A stretch of 64,000 bases of DNA, from the NCBI GenBank assembly GCA_006503475.1, contig RSEH01000247.1, positions 1-64,000 on the forward strand. The letters are read 5' to 3'. Shown here one piece after another: positions 56,001 through 64,000 of this stretch. The translations under genes were made by a program, and so were the position numbers. The notes beneath the pieces were generated by a model. The model made no database searches. It was not told the origin of the DNA and saw only the letters and a program-made list of their open reading frames with translations. The DNA comes from Stentor roeselii (Eukaryota; Ciliophora; Heterotrichea; Heterotrichida; Stentoridae). Each line of letters begins with the position of its first letter. Positions within the stretch are counted from its first letter, which is position 1.

Positions 56001-56640
56001 GTGAGATCGTTCTAGATCTTTAGATGATTTTAGTCTGATAATTAGGGATGAGATGAAGACATTTTACATAATCGACTTATTAAGAGAAATAATTCATAAT
56101 CTACTTAGGGGATGATGGAATTGTCTAAATCTAGGTATTTGAATCCCTAAATTTCTATAGGCCATCAATTTCGGCAAGCCTTTTTAACTTATGATGATGG
56201 TAAATCGTGATTATTAATAATAAGGTATTTTAATAATTAATTCGTTAAATGATTGAAGAAATTGGTCTCATTTACACAAAGTGATACTTTCATGGATAAA
56301 TCCAATTCTTCTTTCAAACAATATTAAAACTTACAAAATTAAATATAATAAAAAGTCCTCTACCTAATCAGTTAGTTTATAGATAGATTATATACAAACA
56401 TCAAGCATTACAAAATTTTCTATAAATAAATCTCTTGTTTTAAAATCTCAGTAAAAACAATAAAGTCTTGAACTATACAGATAATTAGTTGTTTCTTTTA
56501 TGATCGCTACACTGTAGGCCAATATTTATCAGCTCATATTTGCCAACAAAGCAATAAAAATGCAGAGATCAAATAATATAAGTGAACTCTATACTAGTGC
56601 TATAATCTATTCAGTAAAACCTATTAATCACACTATTAAA
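53077..56640. other. 3.5-kb AT-rich region without a gene
   Basis: It is about 80 percent A+T by eye, with many stops in all frames. No repeat longer than homopolymers, no tRNA-like box and no transposon end was recognised. A few short G-richer patches (53870-53960, 54955-55010) may be relics of coding DNA, but no frame is open. Contrast with the adjacent compact gene block is sharp. Confidence 0.5.
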
Positions 56641-57615
56641 CTATTGCTTAAATGATTTTTCACTTGTAAGACTGCTTTCAAAACCTGGCTCGATTAAAAT
56701 TTTCGCTTGTAAAGCATTCGAAGAGAACTTAATAATTCTAAAAGTTTCATCTGATAAAAAATCACGGATAAAATTCAAAATGACAACTTTGGACCCATGA
56801 AAACTATCCTTAAAAAGACACTTAGGCCAGGAATTTCTGGAAGGCACAATGACTTTATCTACCATTTCATTAATAGTTTTAACAAATTCAATATAAGTCA
56901 CATTCATTGCATCAACAGGAATATTATCAAAACTGCAATGCCTATTTCTAGCCAAGATAGGAAGAGGCATCAAATTGATAAACCTCACCCTTGAACATTT
57001 TAATCCTCTATTGCTATCAAATCCTTTTTCTTTTATATGCAAATCATAAATCATATTAAAAATTCTACTTGGTAAACCGTAATTGAATCTAATCCAAGTC
57101 CTATCATTTGCTTTTTTTATTAGTTCCAACACTTCAAAAGCATTAAAAACTTCAACTTTGGTAATAAATGAACATTTAGTAAATTTATATTGAAAAAACC
57201 TATTTGTTTCTAAATTATCCGTCATCATATCAAATATCTCTCGATTAAATATTAAGAAGATGCAAAGATGAACTGAAAAGTTTTCACCCAAATTTCGAAA
57301 AATTTGGAAAATCGATCGATTCATGATTCCTGGATTTCCTGCAGATCCGTTTAAGATTTTTGTTTTACATGATTGAGAATCTCCATGAATTATAATTGTT
57401 GAGCTGATTCCTGAATCGCAGTCTTGGAAAACTGGAGAGATTGAATTGAAAATATCTTCATTTGTAGATGTTTGAGGAAAGACTTTAGAAAAATTGAAGA
57501 CTTGCTTAGGTAGAGGGGATATTGAATTGTCTTCGGGATCTGGTAGTTTTCTTTGGTGTGAATCTTTAGGTAGTTTTGGACGGATTATCAGGTATGAAGA
57601 GATTGGGCAGCACAT
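56641..57615 (-). CDS. Degenerate kinesin-like motor domain protein
   Basis: The 324-residue product starts with ATG at 57615. It follows the kinesin motor in order: FNFSKVFPQTSTNEDIFNSI (F-x-FDxVF), ISSTIIIHGDSQSCKTKIL (TIFAYGQTGSGKTYTM; here the P-loop Gly before Lys is Cys), GNPGIMNRSIFQIF (GIIPR..IF), VRFINLMPLP (LNLVDLAGSE) and NSWPKCLFKDSFHGSKVVIL (SKLTxLLxDSLGG), then ETFRIIKFSSNALQAKI. Switch I and II are not conserved, so ATP hydrolysis is unlikely. No stalk follows. It may be an inactive motor under its own selection or an old paralogue drifting in this AT-rich flank. Confidence 0.7.
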   Translation of the reverse strand: MCCPISSYLIIRPKLPKDSHQRKLPDPEDNSISPLPKQVFNFSKVFPQTSTNEDIFNSISPVFQDCDSGISSTIIIHGDSQSCKTKILNGSAGNPGIMNRSIFQIFRNLGENFSVHLCIFLIFNREIFDMMTDNLETNRFFQYKFTKCSFITKVEVFNAFEVLELIKKANDRTWIRFNYGLPSRIFNMIYDLHIKEKGFDSNRGLKCSRVRFINLMPLPILARNRHCSFDNIPVDAMNVTYIEFVKTINEMVDKVIVPSRNSWPKCLFKDSFHGSKVVILNFIRDFLSDETFRIIKFSSNALQAKILIEPGFESSLTSEKSFKQ

Positions 57616-57805
57616 TTAATTCAGCTGAGGTAATAAATAATCAATTTCTTTAAGCAGATTGAATTTTACTAAAAAATTTACAAAGCTTTCTTATATGAAA
57701 GAACTCCTTTATTCTTTTTATAAAACATAGACATGATTATATGTCTATGTTCCATTTTTTTATTAGTTTAAAGTTTAAATGTCTGGATAATTATGATAGT
57801 TATAA

Positions 57806-59043
57806 ATGTCAAATCTTTGCTACTTTTCTGGTTGTAATGAATTAGTTATTGGGGGATGTTCTTGCTCTGAATCAATTTTCATGTGTGAATTTCATACTGC
57901 GAATCATTTATATTCTTATGGTGAGCACCTTCTTAAAAAGATTTACATAAAATAGAAGAAAAACAAAGAAAAATTCTAATCGAATCTATATTAATGAACA
58001 AAAAGATACTAATTGAAAATATAAAAAAAATAAAAATTTTAACAAAAGAGATGATCAACAATATCGAGATACAATCAAATTTCCTTTGTAAAAATTTTAT
58101 AAATCAATCCAATGCCTTAAAACAATATTTAGATATCCTGATGAGTAAGTCTTTAATAAAAATAGAAATCTTTGAAACTTTGACCAGTTTAAGGACTAGA
58201 CTTGCAAATCCATTAGCTATAAATACTAACCAACTTAACGTAGATATCAAGAAAATTATAGAAAAAAATATCATAAATGTCTTTGGGACTGATGATAATT
58301 TTGCTTTTTACTTTGATTGTTCATTAAGTAGCAGTTTGAACTTGATTGATCTTAATAATTTTAAAACTCACAAAATAGACTTGCAGTTAAAAGAAATGGC
58401 CTATTACTGTATGTGTTGTAAAGTAGATGATGGAAAATATTTTGTTTATGGAGGTTATGACAGCAAAAATAATACAAATCTTTCATCTGCAAAGGTTATT
58501 GACATAAAAAATAAAGCAGCAATTGTTCTTCCTGCAGATAGTCCAAATCGACTTATGGGAGGTTGCTTATTAGATGAAGAAGTATATATTTTTGGTGGTT
58601 ATAATACTGATTCTCTTAGTAATTGTAAGAAATTTAATTTGAAAAATAAAACTTGGCATACTATTGAATCTCTTCCAGAAGCATTTTTCCAAATAAGTAC
58701 TAATTATGTTAATAGTTGCATCAATATAATAGGATATAATACCACAAAGATATATAAATATGATCCGAAAAGGCAAAAGTTTTCAAATCTGAAATACTCT
58801 TTTAATTCAAGCACACATAAATTTATCATTCAAAATTTTATTGTATGTTTTGGCTCTTATTTATACGAATTAGATGAAAATGAAAATTTAATAAGCAGAC
58901 AGATATTATCAGATTCAGGAAATCATCCGAATTCTTTGGTATATTTCAAAAAAGAAAGATTCCTTTATTTTGTACTTAATGGTCTAAAGCTCTATAGAAT
59001 ATCTCAAGAATCAAAAACTATTGAATTACTTAGTTTAGCTTAA
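57806..59043 (+). CDS. B-box-type zinc finger, coiled coil and kelch protein; one frame break
   Basis: An ATG at 57806 opens a Cys/His-rich start (C5, C10, C18, C20, C27, H30, H34, H41: CYFSGCNELVIGGCSCSESI and FMCEFHTANH), typical of a B-box-like zinc domain, then stops at TAG 57953. A second frame, open from about 57934, reads DLHKIEEKQRKILIESIL, a coiled coil, then kelch repeats (DDGKYFVYGGYDSK, DEEVYIFGGYNTD) to TAA at 59043. The two fit as one gene of about 412 codons if one A is missing from the run at 57930s. A 20-nt GT...AG removal also restores the frame but is longer than the other introns. B-box/kelch layouts of this kind suggest a TRIM-like adaptor. Confidence 0.65.
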
Positions 59044-61866
59044 ATTTATAATTAGTTTGGTTATAATCTTTTTATGGTAAATGACTGACTATCTTAAAGA
59101 TTTTGAAAATCAAACTAAACTTATGAAAAAAACCAAATTTTGATTGCTAACAAATAAAATTCATCCCAAGATCATTAGCCAAAATATCATGAGGTAATTT
59201 AATTATAATAATCTCAGTGATAAATCGTATAAAATTTAACTAATTCATGCTTATTCTCTCAAAAGATGAACTTTAATGATTCCAATAAGAATTCCAGCAT
59301 CTCTTAAACACCAGTTAATATTATAAGGAAAGTTTTAATCTTAGTATCCTAATCAATAACTAACTCGAAGCATGTTCAATTTTAGGTAATTCAAAACATG
59401 AATTTCATAATATTTGACTGATTTACAAATCAAGAACTGAGATATAGAGTAAATTTTTTAAAAATCAGAAATAATAGATAGACTTTTTGAGCTTGGGCTG
59501 TGCTGGAATAAAATTTAACGAGTAAAAGAAGGAATTTTAAATATTTCGATTTTAGGTCGAAATTGAAGATAATTGTAATTAACTTATTATTTAATAGCTT
59601 AAAATGCATCATAATAAAATCGATCAAACTAAAAATCAGGCTTTTTCGAATGAATAATTTTTATGAGTTCTTTTCACTGATTTAAAATTTCCATTCAAAT
59701 TCATGAAACTTCAAAGAATTATCTATTGTTAACAAGTCTCAAGTTCAAACTAAATTCAAAAAAATATCCAAATTGATTTTAACGATTATTTAAATAAAAC
59801 TTAAATTTTAACGATTCATCTTTATAATCCTTTCAATTTTTCATATAGTTGAAAGGCAGCTGATTTGTCTCTCTGCAGACATCTGCAATTATCAGAGATA
59901 CAATTTGAGAAGATTTCACTTTACTTGCAGAAATAAAATAAATACCAGAAATTATTCAAAGAATTTCAAAGAGCACTAAACTCTTCTTTATCAAATGATG
60001 GAAAATATATTATTTTCCTCTCACAAAAAGATATCATTAGAGACTCAGCTATAAATGACTAAAATTTGAATTATCTATGAAGTTTTCAACAAATTTCTAA
60101 CATTATAAATGACACATATATTTGAAGTTAAGTTATGAGAAATAAAGAAAATCTATGAATTCATCTTAGTATTACATCTAAAAAAAAGATTTTATAAAAA
60201 AGATATTTCAAAGTAATTGTATCAAAAATTATTTGTGAATAAATATCATAAATTTAAAGAATTAAGATAATTTTCCGGCTGAGATCAGTAGATATATTTT
60301 CTTAAAAACAGAAGAGTTTGCTTTTTGGTATTAAAAAGTTATTTAGTTTTAAGACAGAATGGCAGGAATTGTAATTCTTCTGAGAGAATAGTTATTATCT
60401 ATAATTAGAATCACATAAATTTAAATAGTATTAATTATTGCCTGATTAGATTTTTATACTCTAAGCACCTTTTGACTTAATTGTAAATAATGAATGGCAT
60501 GGTATAATCTATTAAAGAATTCATAATTGAGTTGATTATGTTTAAGATTTGTATTATCTTCCTTCTTGGATGTGATTTTGCTTTGAATTAAGCAATTGAA
60601 ATCGATCTGGTAATAATCAATACATGAATAATTTCCTTTATGTTTAGATTACAGAAAATAAGAATTCAACTCTTTCCTTTATATCATTACTTTTTCTCTG
60701 AAAAGATATTAAACCCTAATTCTAACTCGTATTATATTATAAGCAATTATCTAGTAAGCCATCAACTAATAAATAATCTAATACTTTTAAAATGATAGAA
60801 AAATTCAAGGAGTTTTGCTTTCATGATATTGATGAAGCTTCATTATTCAAAATAAATATCTTAATTTACCGAATCCAAAATTAAAGATATCAAATTATTA
60901 AACAATTTTAATTTATATTCAATGATACAAGATGCACTTTGATAAAATAATTTGAATTGACATATATAAAAATTGTTTAGACTAATCAAAGCTCTTTGGA
61001 ACCGAATAGATATTATTGCCATGAAAATGAAGATGAAATATGTGTATGTAGTTGAAATACATAAGTATCATGAACTTTATTATACAATTACACATATTGA
61101 GTCCAGCATATGCTTTACTCTTAGCAACAATAATTGATTCAATCTATTTATAAAAATGATTATTAAATCATAAATAGTAAAAATTATCTAAAATATCTTT
61201 CAAATTATCTCTAATTCATTCTCTCTAGTCATTAAGGCCACCGATTAGGATAAATCAATAGATTGATCTCTTACCACTGTGATTCAAACCATTATAAATT
61301 GTAAAAGCATATTCTTCACTTTAGAAAACTAAATTCATTCATTCTAAAATATAAATATCTCATTACAAAAAAATGCAAAAACTGTCTATTGAGAGATCTC
61401 ATTAGTTTGTTCTAAAATTAATAAAAAATAATGATGAGCTTTTGTTTAAATTATCTAAAATATTGAATTAGTTGTATGCTAAAACTAATCAAAATCAATG
61501 ATAGTTTTTGTTTAAATTATCTATAATGATTGAATTAGTTCTATATAAGATCCATAGTTAGATCATTAGAATACTGAATAAGTTACACAATCAGAATAAA
61601 CATAACTATAACCAAATACACTTAGAATAGAACCTAATCATAATCCCGATGAAATATTTAATAAAAAATCAAAATTTACTCAAAATTTTCAAAATATTAT
61701 AAATTTCTAAAGTTTCCTAATCTAGCCCAAAAAAATCCTAAAGTCTAAAACCCAAACCTTAAAAAAATCCAACAACCCTAAATCCCTCATCTAAAATTAT
61801 CTATAAACACATTTCCAATTCCTTATTTAACCCAATGACACCCTAAAAATATTTCTTACAATTAAA
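59044..61866. other. 2.8-kb AT-rich region without a gene
   Basis: No supported open frame. Near 61015-61060 a short string YYCHENEDEICVCS recalls the Cys-rich start of the neighbouring B-box/kelch protein and could be a relic. The last 150 bp (61720-61866) are A/C-rich on the plus strand ahead of the next gene. No RNA gene was recognised. Confidence 0.45.
61431..61545. repeat. Direct repeat, two copies, period about 66 bp
   Basis: Two segments (61431-61478 and 61497-61545) share TTTTGTTTAAATTATCTA followed by TTGAATTAGTT in the same order with a few base changes. It lies in AT-rich non-coding DNA. Confidence 0.7.
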
Positions 61867-64000
61867 ATGTTTCTGGCCATTCTCTTAACTTTCGCAGTGC
61901 CTTCAATCAGCAACCTCTACTGCAAAACCTCTGCATGCACCTCATGTACCCAAGGAAATGTTTACCAGAACAAAAGTTGCCTTCCCTATTGTCCTGCAGG
62001 ATTCAATCTAGATTCCACTTCTCAATGCAAAGTAGGAGTAGACCTTCAAGTCTTCACTGCAGATTTTTACAAGTTTTCAACATTCTCAGCCACCCAGTTT
62101 AAAAATTTCAGCCACCCTGATCATATACAGTTTAATGACTCGAGTAGAAAAGCGCCTGTTCCAAGTAAATTTCAAGGATTTTATTTCACAAATGTTAGTG
62201 GCTTGATTGATAAGACAAGTGGGGTACTCGCGCCTGACTTCTGCTTTAGTGGCTTATTTAGAACATACAGTGACGGTGTAATTTTCACTGTGGGGAAAGA
62301 CTCGATGACATTTTTTAAGTTTTATTCATTCAACAAGACATTTTACGTCGAAATCAACTACACAAGTGGTTCAAGTTTTTCCATTCAAAAGATAAAGATA
62401 AATTTGAGTTTGAATTACTGGAACGCGTTTTTTATAAAAAACACTCAAGATGTCAATTCAGTGACTTTAAGTCTTTCTAACACTCCAGCAACAACTTATT
62501 CAAACAATGAATTCCGCGTGTCTTATAATAACATCAGCTATTTATTTGGTACTTTAAACAATGATTCCTTTACTGGATTCATTTCATATGCGACTTTATA
62601 CAACAGCATCACTTGCAAGTCACTATCACAAGATGGAAAGTGCTCGACTAATCAGTTCTTGATGGGCGACATCTGCCACAACTGCCCAAAATCAAATTTA
62701 TGGCCTTCTTGCGTCAGAAACTCGACAAATATTTGTTATTCTCAAAACTGCCTCAGTTGCATTGGCTACGGCATCGACGAATGCACGAACTGTGGAAACT
62801 TCGAACTTGACAACTGCAATGAAGGCAGAAATTGTTTAAATGGGAGTGAATTTAATTGTTCTATTTGTGAAGAAAGTTTTAATTTAAAAGAAGGACTTTG
62901 TCTTGCTAGTCCTTTATTAGATAAAGCGATTTTTTTGACTTTTAATGAATCGAAAGGAAAATATGGAAATTCTTTTAGAAGTGGAGGGAATGAATCGAGT
63001 TATTACTTTTTTAACTCTCCGGAAATTGATGATCCGGTGCCTTTGAAGAGTCGAGGGTTGTATTTTAATGGAAGTAGCTATTTGGAATCGGAAGAATTGG
63101 TAATAACAGCGAATTTCACGATGGTTGCTTGGATTTATCATTTAAATACTGCTTATATCATCCAGAAGCCTAATCTCAACATATCGAGTGACGCAAGAAC
63201 TACAGTTTATCTAAGCAATCATGAAGACTTTATTAAAAAAGATCTTAAACCAAGTTGTTCTACTTCATATTGGAGGTTCTTCGGAGTGACCTTTGAATTC
63301 AGCAATAAAAGTACAACAATTTCAATGTATTGTGATAAGATTATTTTACTTTCAGAAACTATTTCAGGATATGCGTTTTATGATAGTCCAAGTAAAATTT
63401 TAATAAAACCTCAGTCAGTTATTTTTATTTATAGACTTGGTATTTTTCCATACCTTGAAACAAGTTTAGACTCTAGTTCAAGTATTTGTTTTTCAACACC
63501 TTATGACCCTGCCTGTCTTTGGAGAGCCAGAATTGAATATTACAGTAATACTTATCTTAAATACAACCGTCTATGTGAAGATGAATGCCTTTTAGGATGC
63601 ACAACTTGGGGAACTTGTCATATTTGTAAGAGTCTCGCATGTGAAAAATGTGAATACTTTGACTCGAACTGCACTGAAAGTAATTCTTTTGATCCTTGTT
63701 CATCAGGGTTGAAATTAAATTATAACAAAACACTATGTTGCTACCAAAAATGCACTGATTGTTACGAAAAGTTTAAACATACTTGCTTGAAATGTGAAAC
63801 AGGTCTTTACCTTTTAGATAACATGTGTTATGAAAAGTGTCCGACTAGATTTACTCCTAATGGCTTGACTTGTAAGAAAAATTTTTCAACTTTGATATCA
63901 AAGGTAGAGTTTACTAAAACTTCGATATTTATTGAGAGCTCTGATGTGAAATACTATCAAAACAACGACTCGAATCTAGCAGTTTTCAATCCTATTCCAA
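61867..64000 (+). CDS. Large secreted or cell-surface Cys-rich protein with LamG-like domains, 3' end beyond the window
   Basis: The frame is open from the ATG at 61867 to the window end (711 codons). It begins with a signal peptide (MFLAILLTFAVPSISNLYC). Three Cys-rich stretches follow (residues about 19-55, 240-345, 560-670) with CxxC spacing like furin-type growth-factor repeats (CKTSACTSCTQG, CLSCIGYGIDECTNCGN, CHICKSLACEKCEYF). They alternate with two concanavalin/laminin-G-like segments: DFCFSGLFRTYSDGVIFTV (about 125-230) and GLYFNGSSYLESEELVIT then FTMVAWIY (about 350-530). Many NxS/T sites suggest N-glycosylation. Such proteins form ciliate surface coats or matrix; that role is an inference. 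Membrane spans, if any, lie beyond 64000. Confidence 0.85.
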   Translation, partial: MFLAILLTFAVPSISNLYCKTSACTSCTQGNVYQNKSCLPYCPAGFNLDSTSQCKVGVDLQVFTADFYKFSTFSATQFKNFSHPDHIQFNDSSRKAPVPSKFQGFYFTNVSGLIDKTSGVLAPDFCFSGLFRTYSDGVIFTVGKDSMTFFKFYSFNKTFYVEINYTSGSSFSIQKIKINLSLNYWNAFFIKNTQDVNSVTLSLSNTPATTYSNNEFRVSYNNISYLFGTLNNDSFTGFISYATLYNSITCKSLSQDGKCSTNQFLMGDICHNCPKSNLWPSCVRNSTNICYSQNCLSCIGYGIDECTNCGNFELDNCNEGRNCLNGSEFNCSICEESFNLKEGLCLASPLLDKAIFLTFNESKGKYGNSFRSGGNESSYYFFNSPEIDDPVPLKSRGLYFNGSSYLESEELVITANFTMVAWIYHLNTAYIIQKPNLNISSDARTTVYLSNHEDFIKKDLKPSCSTSYWRFFGVTFEFSNKSTTISMYCDKIILLSETISGYAFYDSPSKILIKPQSVIFIYRLGIFPYLETSLDSSSSICFSTPYDPACLWRARIEYYSNTYLKYNRLCEDECLLGCTTWGTCHICKSLACEKCEYFDSNCTESNSFDPCSSGLKLNYNKTLCCYQKCTDCYEKFKHTCLKCETGLYLLDNMCYEKCPTRFTPNGLTCKKNFSTLISKVEFTKTSIFIESSDVKYYQNNDSNLAVFNPIP

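Noticed and set aside
57912-57940. A 20-nt intron in the B-box/kelch gene
   Set aside because: It restores the frame but is longer than all four 15-nt introns found here; a missing A in the homopolymer is simpler.
61690-61866. CCCTAA-like words as a possible telomere relic
   Set aside because: The words are irregular and interrupted, have no fixed period, and A/C-rich DNA of this kind is common before genes in the window.
62917-63141. 74-codon frame on the minus strand
   Set aside because: It is the shadow of the long Cys-rich/LamG gene on the plus strand.
1-64000. Reading TGA as Trp (Blepharisma code)
   Set aside because: Intact conserved genes have no in-frame TGA and put TGG at conserved Trp positions; four genes end plausibly at TGA.
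1-64000. tRNA genes, CRISPR arrays, insertion sequences, LTR or virus-like elements
   Set aside because: No clear GGTTCGAATCC-type box with a matching A box, no spaced repeat array, no terminal inverted repeats with a transposase frame, and no reverse transcriptase, integrase or capsid motif was seen.

Overview
The window is eukaryotic, AT-rich and very gene-dense, and it looks like macronuclear DNA of a heterotrich ciliate of the Stentor type. The evidence is as follows. Genes are packed a few to tens of bases apart on both strands. Conserved proteins read through in the standard genetic code. Three genes stay open only if 15-nt GT...AG introns are removed (28503-28517, 41282-41296, 41874-41888, 47589-47603), and introns that short are known from heterotrichs. 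The protein set (TRAPP, Sec62, epsin, BRAP2-type E3, Myb, cytochrome c, DYRK kinase, ANK-SAM, FYVE, many coiled-coil and kelch proteins) is eukaryotic. No tRNA, rRNA, CRISPR, telomere or virus-like element was recognised. The genus is an inference.

Layout. (1) 1-7.2 kb is a decayed, AT-rich flank. It holds a split gene with an otubain-like domain plus zinc fingers, two divergent pseudogenes (2525-3394 minus, 3400-3990 plus) and a broken ten-repeat WD40 gene with a detached WD40 fragment. (2) 7.2-28 kb is a compact block of intact genes: TRAPPC5, a MED8-like protein, two small membrane proteins, a C2H2 protein, a Myb R2R3 factor, a mitochondrial helical-repeat protein, a TFxP-motif coiled coil, an Erv1/ALR oxidase, an Ap4A phosphorylase, a PDI-like protein, a RING protein, cytochrome c, phosphomannomutase, a glutaredoxin-like protein, a PPP pseudophosphatase and epsin. 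(3) 27.9-32.6 kb holds two more otubain-like genes and a relic of a third, next to a large Pro-Gly repeat tail. (4) 32.7-53.1 kb is again compact: ANK-SAM-SAM, EF-hand coiled coil, BRAP2-like E3, MABP1/WDR62-like WD40, Sec62, PH-FYVE, kelch, allantoinase-fold, TPR, DYRK-family kinase and a VDAC-like barrel. (5) 53.1-64 kb is a second AT-rich, gene-poor flank. It holds a degenerate kinesin-like motor, a B-box/kelch gene with a frame break, and the start of a large secreted Cys-rich/LamG protein that runs off the end.

Themes. Several proteins keep an enzyme fold but lack catalytic residues (otubain-like x3, PPP, allantoinase-like, PDI-like, kinesin-like). Several genes are predicted to be membrane-tethered variants of soluble families (Ap4A phosphorylase, glutaredoxin, ANK-SAM). 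Neighbouring genes share very short divergent spacers or overlapping stop codons, and a TATAA-like element sits right before many start codons. Functions of neighbours are mostly unrelated, as expected for a eukaryote without operons. Protein identifications come from recognising motifs by eye and were not checked against databases.
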